Shown here: in pieces, positions 10,757 to 20,929 of the stretch | How positions within the stretch are numbered: the stretch's first letter is position 1 | Layout of the letters: every line of letters starts with the position of its first letter | DNA from: Gnetum montanum | Lineage: Eukaryota > Streptophyta > Gnetopsida > Gnetales > Gnetaceae | Assembly: GCA_015680685.1 (NCBI GenBank) | Contig: MNCI01038107.1 | Location: 49,566 to 78,408 of the forward strand | Reading direction: 5' to 3' | Length of the DNA: 28,843 nt | Made by a program: the position numbers and the translations under genes | The notes under the pieces: generated by a model | Databases searched by the model: none | What the model was told of the DNA's origin: nothing | Seen by the model: only the letters and a program-made list of their open reading frames with translations

Positions 10757-12112
10757 ATGAACTCCTCTTTGCTAGAGCAATCGCTAAGGAAATGCCTACA
10801 AGATCAACTTGGTTTAGTGACATCCTTACTTATCTCTCAACATAAGAATTGCCAAAGGAGTGGGATCATCAGAAGAAGCAATAGTTTTCTTCTTAAGGCC
10901 AAGCACTTCATGAAAATCAATAAACACCTTTACAAGGTGCGTGCAGATGGCTTGGTTCGATGGTGTGCCCCTGATGAGGATAAACTACGCATGCTTCAGG
11001 ATGCTCATGAGGGTCCTTGTGGGGGCCACTATCCTGGACAATGCACAACCATTAAAATCATGCTTGCAGGATATTACTAGCCTACACTCTTTAGAGATGC
11101 TCAATGGTTCATCCACTCCTGTGAATGATGTCAGAGAGATGGTGGGATGACAACATGAATGGAGGGATCTCAATAGTGGATCCAGCCACTAGAACCCTTC
11201 GATATTTGGGGCATCAACTTCATGGGCCCTATCACACCCATGTCCAACGGGAAGGTGTATATCATTGTCATAGTAAACTACTATACCAAGTGGGTAGAGT
11301 CAGCAGCCATCACCGACTGTTTCTCAACCACAGCTACACAATTTTTTCTATAGCAAATCGTGAACAGGTTTGGGGTGCCATGTGTACTCATTTCGGATAA
11401 TGGCACTCACTTCATAGGTAATACTTTTCATAAACTCATGCAACAATTGGGGGTTGAACATAAATTTACAACACCCTATCACCCCCAAGCCAATGGGCAA
11501 GCTGAAGTCACAAATAGGGAGATTACAAAGATCCTAACTAGAACTGTTAGCAAATATAGGAGGGATTGGAGCAGAAAACTTAACAACACTCTCTGGGCCT
11601 ATCACTCAACATGGAAACTTCCTATAGGCTACTCTCCTTATGAGTTAGTATATGGGAAATTACTAAAACTACCAATTCAAGCAGAACTCTAAACACTATC
11701 TACCATCAATGACTTGGGTCTTGACCTATCACTAGCACAACAAGAACAACTCATCAAATTGAATGTGCTAAATGAGAATCGACTAGTAGCCCAATCATCA
11801 AATGAAATACACAAGGCATATAGTAAAAAACGTCATGATCTTAGGATCCAAAAGGTAACATTTCAATGTTGAGATAAGGTACTCTACTGGAACCCCACAC
11901 ATGTACCGCAACATACTAAGTTTCAAACACTGTGGGAGGGACCTTATATTGTTTTTGAAACTTTTTCGTCTAGGGCCCTACTTATACACAAACATGAGGA
12001 TCCCACAAAAACATAGTTAGTCAATATGCAGCAATCAAAACCCTTCCATGAACTCCACCAAACCAGTGTCACTGCCTTCTTGTTACAAAGTCAACCTCAT
12101 TCTATTTTATAG
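10757..12112 (+). pseudogene. Integrase relic, Athila type
   Basis: The N-terminal zinc-binding region is at about 10990-11150 (AHEGPCGGHYPGQ, then a CxxC-like HSCE.CQ). The catalytic core follows. The first acidic position reads WGINFMGP, with Asn (AAC, 11216-11218) where Asp is expected. The second is intact in LISDNGTHF (about 11390), and the Glu is present in GQAEVTNREI (about 11500). Then comes RDWSRKLNNTLWAYHSTW. The C-terminal part, in another frame (about 11758-12112), has KAYSKKRHDL, DKVLYWNPTHV and WEGPYIVFETF. Stops include TAG at 11078 and 11351. Integrase joins cDNA to the chromosome with a 5-bp stagger, as seen in this element's own GCAAG duplications. Confidence 0.88.
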
Positions 12113-12745
12113 GTCTCCTCCTCCCAGCTTAGTCATGGGGGAGATCATCATCCATGCTAACAACCTCTACTGGCTCCTCAGTTGTTTTTGAAAGTTTTTG
12201 TTTTACACCTTTTTATTTTACAACATCGTTCGTATGTTTGACCATTCTCACTTATTATTTATTTATTTCTATATGTATATATGTACTTATCTTTTAGTTG
12301 TTTTATACTTCTCATTAATAAGCTATCTTATTGTCACAAGACGTACTAGTGTGATTGTTCCTCTTTGCGATGGTGCATATTATGGTTTGCCTATTATATC
12401 TAGTTCCTACCTTAGCATTTCTATTCTAGGAAGTCACATTATACTTTCATTTAATTTAATAGGAAGTGAGTCCATTTCATCCACCAATCCACCCACTCCA
12501 TGGTTTTATTTATTTTAGAAACATGCAATCCCTTTTCCATTAAAAACAACTTTAATTAATTTGTGACTTGTGTAGTTTCCAGACTTGAGGAGGACCCAAC
12601 GGTTTGAATAGGGTGTGACTTCAAGGGGAATGCAAAATTCTTTATACTTTTTTATTCCCTTGTCTATGAGAGCATCCTCACAGACTTCTTACCACTCCAA
12701 TATCCTGCCATAACAAGAAGTTCATTGGCAATTTGTCCTTGCACA

Positions 12746-12928
12746 GTGTGGTCCTCATCATTTGAAAAAAAAAAATACAAAAATGAGGATTCAAAGCACA
12801 CCCCTTGGATCAAATGCATGTGAAAATGCATGGATATTTTCATGGTGTGGTTCCCATAAAAAAATTAAAAAAAAAAAGAAAGAGAAACAAAACAAAAACA
12901 CATTGGAATTCAAAGCACACCCCTTAGA
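12746..12928 (+). repeat. Diverged local duplication (about 100-120 bp units)
   Basis: Each unit begins GTGTGGT (12746 and 12845), has an A-rich middle, and ends in ATTCAAAGCACACCCCTT plus a short extension (12789-12808 and 12908-12928). The unit spacing differs by about 20 bp between start and end because the A-rich middle has changed length. Confidence 0.65.
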
Positions 12929-13927
12929 CTGCCTCTAACAGGCTACAAGCACTCGTTATGGGACGTCTTTTGTCCCCTCTAACTACGACCCTTTTTCACC
13001 TCCTCTATCTCACTCATGTTGGAATGGTAGTTGTTGTGGGAGCATTCTTGTGCCTCAAGGGGATGGACTAAGTCTTTGAATGTTGCTACAATGTCAATGA
13101 GCATGGTTGGTTTTGGGTATGAACTAAGGATGGCTCCTACCAAGTCACTTAATCACACACTTCACAAGGGATTTCATGCGACAAACATTAGGAATTCCAT
13201 TTCACACTCCTTTATCTTCATCAATTACTTCCCATGACTCATCTCACTGCCAGTTTTATGTTTTGATCATTTTTCGTGCCTTGCTTGAACTCATAAATTT
13301 TTTGGCTAGTTCTCATGGTGTGAGTATTAACTTACGGTAACCATTAGTTAACTACAAGGCCCACGGACTCCTATGTTGATGATGTGAAAGGGCAACTGAG
13401 GCTAATGCTTACTATGGGGAGGACCCACTTGCATATCCTTTGGCCTCGATTGTTAATCTCCTTCCCCTTTGATATAATTCATTGATCATCTCCATTCTAC
13501 CCATCGCATGGCTCTTCACTCGCAAAGTTCCATCTTATGACATTCTCCTACCTTCGACTCTTATTTTGATGACAATCTTCCTTCATATTTCTATTGGATG
13601 GTTCTCTAGTCTCTAAGTTCTTAAATCACCCCAACTTTATGTTCCAATCCAAAGATTTGGGCTCTTACTTCATTGGTCAATGTAGGTCAACTAAGCTGAA
13701 TAACTGCATCAACTAGGCCCCGTATACGCATCCCCTTGCATGTACATAGCCTCGTTTATGCGAGCTGGTTGATGCATGATAAAAATACTATATATACCCA
13801 TGTTGTGCCTTTGAAAATTATTCATTTGTTTACAAAGAAAGGGGATTTTTTCCATTTTTCTCCATCAGGTGTTCTTACTAAGCACATACCATTTCTACTG
13901 CGTGTCCCAAGCCAACCATTCTTATGC

Positions 13928-13951
13928 NNNNNNNNNNNNNNNNNNNNNNNN
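13928..13951. other. Assembly gap (24 N)
   Basis: Twenty-four undetermined bases inside the spacer of the 13.2-kb element. An A-rich low-complexity stretch follows, which may explain the gap. The true length of the element is therefore uncertain. Confidence 0.99.
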
Positions 13952-14149
13952 AAGAAAAAACAAAAACAACAAAACAACTATAAATTGCAACTCATTATGT
14001 TTTATTATTTTTTCTAACCTCTCAATTACACTATGGGGAACCTAACAAGATGCACATGTCAGTGTCATAGCTTGGCCAAAATGAGGTGCATTATTGCCAT
14101 TTTGAGAAACTTATACACATTTTAATTCATGGTTATGTTGTGATTGTAG

Positions 14150-17085
14150 ATGGCACCTAAATCGAGGCATCCAAGTGGAGAAGGACCATTCCAACCAAGG
14201 GACAAGCAACCTAGAATAGGAAGAGGATGGGGTGCACGACCTCAAGAGCATGAGGAGGGATCACATGCAACTGGCCCTCTCTGTAAAGGACCTAACATGG
14301 CATTTATTTATCAGATTCCCAAAGAGGACATCCTTGGTGAACAACTGCAAAGGGATGAGACTCCAGTGGTAGCACCATGGCTTGAGGCCATCCTAACCCA
14401 AGCCTGTATTAGTGCTATTAAGCCGAGGGAGCTACAAAGAATGGTCCTTTAGGAGTTAAGCTTCGGAACATTTCTAGAAAATGCACCAGAAGAAGTCAAA
14501 ACTCAACTACAAAATTCTCCTATGTGGCCAATCATCATGTCCAATGGTGAATGGTACCTAGGAGAAACTTATCTCTTTTGGACAAATCAACAACCGGGGT
14601 CTAGAGTAAGAATCAAGGACATTCATGTATCTTACTTTGTAGAAGCAATTGTGTAAGCTCTTGGGTTGCTTGAGACCGAAGCTAATGTGGCAGAGATTCC
14701 AAAGAAAGCAGACCTTGAGGTGAAATGGAAGTGGATCAGACGATGCTATGGGGTAGAACATAAGAAATTTGGCATACTAACCACGGTAGAGAGAGTCTAC
14801 TTAGAAATTGCATCTTACCACTTGAATCCAACGATAAGACCCAGCAAGATCACTACCTTCTCTACTTGTGCATGTGCCGCTCTAAGTGGGAAGTTCCCCA
14901 TTAACCTTCTACAGTTACTTTTCCTTGAAATTGAAAAAAGATTTGCTGAAAATGAATGTGAAAGGCGAGCTCTACCCTTTTCCTACCTAATCAAGAAGTT
15001 GTGCAAATGGACAGGGATAGCATGCTATGCTAATGATACACTTCATCATGTCCCAATTGCCTCGTGGTGCAAAATGGTGAAAGACAAGACTCCTGCCACA
15101 ATGCAGATAAGGGAAGAGCAACAACCACCTCCACCATCGACACAAACAACAAGGTCAACCTTGCAAATGATTGTAGAACACATACGTGAGATCTGACAAT
15201 TGCTCTTCAGCTAGCAAGAGCAATCAGCAGGAACTAGCGGTGGAGAAGGCCCTTTGGTGTACCACCCTATAATGAGCCATCTTGAACAAGTGGCTCAATC
15301 TGTAAGTTTGCTAGAGAGAGTAGGGAAAATTTTTTCTACCACACAAACACAAGTGCCTACAAGAATGGACCCTATTGTCTGAGAAGTAACAATGTCCACC
15401 CAACAACCATTTTCTGAACTTTCAAGAAATGCCACTACATTCTCGATGCGCTTGGAGGACGAAGAGGTGGTGACTGTCCTCGTAATGCAACACTAGGGAT
15501 AAGAGGTTGTAGCAGAAGTGGTTGCTGACATAATCACTATAACTCTTAATGCACCTATGGTGCTTATACTGAATGTACATGGACTTTGAGATGTACAGAC
15601 ATCCGCAAGAACTCAATGTAGTCCAACATGAAGAATTGTTGGACCAACTGGTGGGAACCAGGAAACCACTTCCAGATGTTTTTTATCTTATGGACAACAT
15701 CACTGCCACTTAGTCAGAGCTACTCTCATCAAGGAGTAAGTGCCTCATCTTGGAGGGGCAACTTGAAGTAGCCCAGGTAGATTATCAATGCTTAGCTATG
15801 AAAGTTGCCTAAATGAGGGTCCAACTTGCTGATCCAGCTCTCCTCAACTGCGAACTCACTAGGGATGAAGCTTTTCAATAGCTTCAAACCAAACTTTAGA
15901 TGATTGAGAATTAGTAAGAGTTGAAAATATTTAACAAGTCCTTAAAAGAAGCTCATTCTTACCATCTAAATAAGGACTTGGCAAAGGTTTGCCAAGAGAA
16001 TATCAGGTTGATCGCAAAAGTTTATCGCCTGCATAATATTGGTGATGAAAATAAACACATGAATAATTTTATCCATCAACAGGAGGAGGAGCTAGCTAGG
16101 GTAAACATTGATGTAAGGAGATTGGTGGCTGAAAATTGTAATCTATCCATGGAAGAAGTTCGAGCCTTATGACAAAAATCAGCTGTTGAAATCGCCACTT
16201 GGAAAAATGAGGCCCTTAAGTTTGAGTGAGTAAAAAATAATTATAGGGTTTAAGTGGGGTTGCTGAAGGAAGTTAATGAAAAAGAAATTCAAGTCGCAAA
16301 GGTTAAAATGAACCAAGCACTCCAATAGCTCAGGGAAGGAGGTGAGGTGTGGCAACCTATCTTCAATGGATTGAATGCCTACAACCAAGCTAAGATCCAT
16401 CTCAAAGAGCTATAGATTGAAGAGATGATAGAATACATGGAGTTAGCCAATCTCCATTATGCAAACCTAGCTATGCTGACAGCTGGAAGGCCATGGTTAG
16501 ACCTGGAGAAACAAGTGGTCACCTTGTATTCTTTATATGAGGGTAAGTTCCAAGCGCATAAAGAGACAAAGCAAAAGCTAGAAATAGCCAATGTGGAACT
16601 TGAAGTTCTTTGCACCTATTTTTAAGGAAAACGTGTAGTTGTAGAGAACTTGGCCTAACGAATGAATGACTACTAGCAATTACAAACATTGGTCTGAGCA
16701 TTTGATATTGAATGAAAACAATTCACTGCCTGGTTTGTCAATTTGAAGGAACTCTTCCTTGCACTTCCATGTCCTTGGGATGTTCCCATTCCAACACACA
16801 TTGGTGAAGCCACTTGGATGGTGGATCATCCCAGAAGAAAAGAGGAGAAGATGAGGGCATTGTTGGAGGATTTTTGATTACCTCCAAACGTTGCAGCAAT
16901 TGTAGGACAACTATAATCAACGCCTCAACCACTGCATGCACCATAAGCTGGCGAATGCTTGTCAGAACCATCACCAGTCGGAACTGTGTGACCTTCTCTA
17001 AAAACTTCAGCATCTCAGCAATGTTAAGAATATATGGCTGTTAGGATGTTCAATTTCATTGTCTATGAACATCGCAATTTTGTAA
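14150..17085 (+). pseudogene. Post-pol ORF relic (Athila-type, plant-transposon-protein-like, coiled coil)
   Basis: About 980 codons downstream of integrase, where Athila elements carry an additional, sometimes called env-like, ORF. It opens with ATG at 14150 (MAPKSRHPSGEGP), a basic low-complexity N-terminus. A globular region at about 14290-15100 includes SRVRIKDIHVSYFVEAIV, ITTFSTCACAALSGKFPINL and LPFSYLIKKLCKWTGI. This resembles, from memory of the family, the putative plant transposon protein domain found beside Athila and related elements. A Gln/Pro-rich linker is near 15115-15145. From about 15700 to 16630 the translation is rich in Glu, Lys, Leu and Ala in a coiled-coil style. The last codons (17035-17082) give WLLGCSISLSMNIAIL, a hydrophobic end that could be a membrane anchor. 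There are stops at 14450 and 14654 and at least two frameshifts. No envelope homology is shown; function is unknown. Confidence 0.7.
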
Positions 17086-17221
17086 TTTGTTTTGCCGTAC
17101 ACCAAGGCACTTAATATGTTAATAGAATTAGTGTGTATGTAAATATGTTTTGTCGTGTGTATCTTCAATAACTTCATACCTTCTAAATTGTAATAAACTT
17201 GAGGATGAGTTTTCACTAAGT

Positions 17222-17231
17222 TGTGGGGGTA
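17222..17231 (+). other. Polypurine tract of the 13.2-kb element
   Basis: TGTGGGGGTA directly precedes the TGATGA of the 3' LTR. A short G-rich tract here is the expected primer site for plus-strand DNA synthesis in Ty3/gypsy elements. Confidence 0.75.
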
Positions 17232-18126
17232 TGATGAAGTGTTCAGTTGATGCGTTGACTGGGCTACATCAACGGTGCCTTGTTGACATGGCCACGATGA
17301 TGTAACCCCATCAATGCATCCATTCATGCGTTAACGTGACCTCGGTAATGTAGAGTCTATCTTCTACTATAAATATGTGTGCACCTGCAGCATTTATGAC
17401 ATCCTTTTGGTAGTTGTAGTGAATCTCTTATAGTTTTTTTTCATGTAAGTTAGAATATTTCCCAAGTGCCCGCAATAGGTGTGAGAAAGGTGTACGACTC
17501 TTTATTCGAGCACTAATGTACTCGAGCCCATTGGTGTGACCAACAATAAAGACAAGCTTTTCGAGCATTCCTTGTAGCCTTTGGATTTAATCACTTAAGC
17601 ATTAAAACATTTTCATATTTGAAAACTTAAATAATTCCAAAAGCTTTTATTGTTATTACTTTACGATTATTTTCCTTTTCATATTTTATGAGAACCATAG
17701 GCACGACCATCTTGAACATATATTGGACACTTGGTAACCCAGTGACACTTAATGTCTGGTAACCCAGTAGTGGTTAGGATATGCTCAGCATGTGCACAGA
17801 AGATGGGATTAGTTGCTTATGCTAGGGAGAGTTAAGCGATAAAGTAGAACAATTACAAATTACACAACTTTCCATTTCCTACATTAAAAGAATTAGACCT
17901 TTAAAGATAAAAAGAAAATTGATAAAAATCATTTGCCTCAATCTCACTCAACCATCACTTTAGAATATCATAGGTGAGATTGGGAAGACAAAGACTATTC
18001 TAACTAAGGTTTTTTTGGCTAGAATTCAGTGTACGTAAGTGCTTGCAGTCTATGGAATTCGACCAAGTTGTGCATGAACGCCTGTGATTCATATGGTTGG
18101 GCATAGGGGTACCTCATAGCTCATCA
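17232..18126 (+). mobile_element. 3' LTR of the 13.2-kb element (895 bp)
   Basis: Pairs with 4886-5777 and has the same TGATGA/TCATCA ends. It keeps a good TATA box (TATAAATAT, 17368-17376) and AATAAA (17545-17550). The U3 third is visibly more diverged from the 5' copy than the R/U5 part, mainly by C/T and G/A changes. Confidence 0.92.
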
Positions 18127-18131
18127 GCAAG
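18127..18131. repeat. Target-site duplication GCAAG, right copy
   Basis: Exact repeat of 4881-4885, directly after the 3' LTR end. It fixes the element's boundaries. Confidence 0.92.
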
Positions 18132-20340
18132 CATGAGATGACTAGAAGTTTTCTTAGTTATGAGGTAATGAATAAGATCATCATATTACTAAATGAAATC
18201 TTTTGTATTAATAGCACTTACTAATACGCTAGGAGATTACATGATAGGTGTCAAGTAAACATATTACATGAGTTGATCTCACATAGTGGAAGAATTACCA
18301 TGGATGGAAAATGTTGCCAATGCATTAGCTAATATGTTTTTGGAATGTGGGATGTGGCTCAAACTATGATCAATGAAAGGAAAGATAAGTGCCTTAACCA
18401 TTTTTTAGTAAGAAACCAAGTGAGGAGCATTGCATTCATAGTCATCATTTTTATCATGAGTTGAAAGTCATCATAAATAGTAATATTTTTTACTTGATTT
18501 TGCAAAGCTTGTAAGAGACCTCGTATTCAACTTTGTTATTAGTATAAGAAAAATCAAGCTTGTAAGCCCAATAGAGAACTTATTTAGTGGAAAGAATAAT
18601 GACACAAGCTACATTGGATCCAAAGGAAGTGTGTGTTTCATTGAAGTAAAGGATACCAACTAAATCCTTAGCATTAATGTATAAGCTTTGAATAACATTA
18701 GTTATTTCATAAGAAGAGATGAGTTTGACCTTTGATTGATTATTCTAATAGAAAACAAAGATCAAACTCAATAAGAAAATTCTTCCAACAAGCTAGGTGA
18801 TGGTTGTCTGAATGGTTGTTAGCAATGATCTTAAAATTTTTATCTTTATAGATAATAAAGAATTTAGCATTGATAAGATAGTGTCTACACTTTTTTGAGA
18901 GTGAAGAGAAGACTTAGCAAAAAAATTTCAATATTAGAGTATCTAGTCTCACAGTCTAAAAAAGGATGAGATATATGGTACATTGGAAAATCAACTCCAC
19001 CTTCCCATATTTGAGAAAGCATGATAAATATTGAAGGGTTGGATTTGGAAAGATAAAGGTAAAAAGGTTAATTAAATTATGGAGGGTTAAGAATGGGAAG
19101 AGTAGTTAAGACTTCTTTGATAGAATCAAGGACCTTTTGGTACTTCTCATCTAGGATAAAATAAGTAGATTTACAAAGCAAATGAATTAAGGGATGAAGG
19201 TGAATAGCGAGCTTGGAGATGAAGCAGAAGACCGATTGAAGATAACCTTATTGTATACACATATCTCAAATGTCTTTAAGTAGTGTAAGATCTAGAATAG
19301 CTTTGATCTTATCAGGGTCAATAGCTGTACCATCTTGAAAAATAATGTAATTCAAAATCATGCCCCTAAGAACTACATAAATGCATTTTTTGGGATTAAG
19401 ACATAGGTTAAACTTGTCACAATGACTTAGAACTTAATCTAAGTTAAAAGCATGATTAGTTGCTAAGGTGGATTTGATGGTTGAATCATTAATATAATCA
19501 TTAATTATTTTGAACATCATATCATTAATGATCAAAGTCATAGCTTGTTTATATGTAGCTCTAGCATTCTTGAGTTCAAAGGGCATTTTAGTATAGCAAA
19601 ATGTTCCTTAAGAAGTCATGAACATGGTATATTATTGGTTCTCTAGATTTATCTAGATTTGGTTATAAACAAAAAACCCATCCATGAAGGATAGAAGAGC
19701 ATTAGTAGCTATAGAATCAATACACTAATCAATGTTAGATAAAGGAAATTCATTCTTAATAGTTACCTTGTCAAGGTCTCGAAAGTTAATGTATATGCGA
19801 ATGCCATCATTCTTTTTGAAAACTACAATCATGTTAGAAAACCAAACAAAATAGTTGATAAGACAGATGAATCTAACATTATAGAGTTTGGTAATCTCTT
19901 CTTTTATAGTGAAAGCTATAATAGAATGAACTTTTCTAACCTTTTGCTTAAAAAGTTTGAAACCTTCTTCCAAGATGATGTTATGTTAAACTAGATTTGG
20001 GTCTAAACCAAGAATGTAATTGTATCCCCAATTGAAAACAATTGAGTGCTTTTGTAAGGTAATTAGAATGGACTCTTGAAGGTCTTGAGAAAGAAGAGCA
20101 TTAAGTTGAAGAGTATTTTGTTCACCCTTATGACTTAGTACTGGGATGTCAATCAATTGATTGTTGGTTAGAAGAGATTCTCGATCAAGGAAAGAGAGAT
20201 CTAACTAAGGTATAAGTTCATTCCTTGAAATATCTAAAGAGAATATGAGAGAAGATAGATTTAATATTTAGTCAAGAAATGAGAGACCTAGAATCCTATG
20301 TACTTAGCTTGTAGGATGAATTAAGATGAAAGTTTGAAGC
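18132..20340 (-). pseudogene. Older Tat-like gypsy element: RT and RNase H (right part of a split pol)
   Basis: The minus strand reads, from high to low coordinates: a pre-RT linker with GYNYILGLDPNLV (about 20030-19990); RT with FKKNDGIRIYINFRDLDKV (about 19820-19760), MPFELKNARATYKQAM (about 19590-19540) and a catalytic box now reading YIND (about 19500); a connection region with DGTAIDPDKIKAILDL (about 19330-19280); RNase H; and, near the break, HIPHSKN followed by ANALATFSIHG (about 18350-18300), a motif typical of the second RNase H of Tat elements. The pol breaks at 18131 and continues with integrase at 4885 and below. On its other side it is interrupted at 20340 by the Copia element. 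Stops and frame changes are frequent, so this is the oldest recognisable layer. Confidence 0.8.
20336..20340. repeat. Target-site duplication GAAGC, left copy (Copia element)
   Basis: GAAGC abuts the left LTR end at 20341 and recurs at 24903-24907 directly after the right LTR. Five bases matches Copia integrases. Confidence 0.75.
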
Positions 20341-20877
20341 TATTAAAAAAAATATTCTTGAATTGTTGATTTATGTAGTTTTGACTCTTGATCTTCTAGA
20401 TGTAATAATTTTGGAATGTTTGAAATTCTAGATTGTGAGAAAATGAATTATAAAAATCTTCATAATGCATTTAATATGATGGTTGCTTGATAATTTGATT
20501 GCACTAATGACTAATGATCATGAATTGATAATTAATAATGAAAGTTCATATTAGTAATAAATGTATAAATTAGAGAAGAAAGAAATATGAAAAATTATGA
20601 AATTGTAAGGAAAATCAAATGTCAAATTTATTACCTTTAAAACTAGTATTTTCATTCATGTATGGCCTTACAATTTATTGAAAATGATTAGGGTCATAGT
20701 TGGAGAACTTAAGAAGTCATTCCCCATAGTAAAAATAAAGAAATTTATGCAAAATAAAGGTGAGTTAGAACCAAAATAGTTTACATCCATCCATCAACTA
20801 ATAAATAAATAAATATACTTTGACTTTATGTACATGTTTCTTCATGTGGGTAGAGCATTGAACACTACATGTTAATA
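20341..20877 (-). mobile_element. 3' LTR of the Copia element (537 bp)
   Basis: On the plus strand it starts TATTAA and ends TTAATA, a decayed form of the TG...CA ends kept at 24367. It aligns along its length with 24367-24902, with a one-base length change near the start. Confidence 0.85.
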
Positions 20878-20880
20878 AAC

Positions 20881-20888
20881 TCTCCTTT
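20881..20888 (-). other. Polypurine tract of the Copia element
   Basis: AAAGGAGA on the minus strand, three bases upstream of the 3' LTR start. It is a short, plausible plus-strand primer; the exact LTR edge here is uncertain by a few bases. Confidence 0.55.
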
Positions 20889-20929
20889 AGTTTATAATGT
20901 TTTCTTTGTCTTCTTTCCTTATTGTTCTC

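Larger units (their letters stand above)
12113..14149 (+). other. Non-coding spacer between pol and the post-pol ORF
   Basis: Two kilobases of AT-rich DNA without a supportable coding region. A hydrophobic open stretch at 12198-12518 has no recognisable domain and looks like chance. A 21-bp segment beginning ATTCAAAGCACACCCCTT occurs at 12789-12808 and again at 12908-12928. It is preceded in both cases by GTGTGGT and an A-rich run, so the two blocks look like a diverged local duplication. The gap of Ns lies at 13928-13951. The spacer ends in a sequence resembling a splice acceptor directly before the next ATG. Confidence 0.7.
4886..18126 (+). mobile_element. Complete 13.2-kb Athila-like LTR retrotransposon
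   Basis: All structural landmarks are present in order: 5' LTR 4886-5777, PBS 5779-5796, gag from 5943, protease near 8510-8830, RT/RNase H 8830-10710, integrase 10757-12112, a spacer, a post-pol ORF 14150-17085, a PPT at 17222-17231, and 3' LTR 17232-18126, flanked by GCAAG duplications. The RT (MPFGLCNAPATFQ), the integrase (GQAEVTNREI, LWAYHSTWKLPIGYSPYELV), the tRNA-Asp PBS and the post-pol ORF together indicate the Athila lineage. The LTRs are alike at roughly nine of ten positions by eye, with transitions dominant, so the insertion is old. Every ORF is broken, so it is non-autonomous now. It sits inside an older minus-strand gypsy pol. A 24-base run of N (13928-13951) is an assembly gap. 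Confidence 0.92.

Noticed and set aside
11125-11400. 91-residue open frame in integrase
   Set aside because: It is out of frame with the integrase motifs WGINFMGP and LISDNGTHF that overlap it.
12198-12518. 106-residue hydrophobic open frame, possible membrane protein
   Set aside because: It lies in a T-rich spacer where Phe, Leu, Ile and Tyr codons arise by chance. No domain, no homologous position in related elements.
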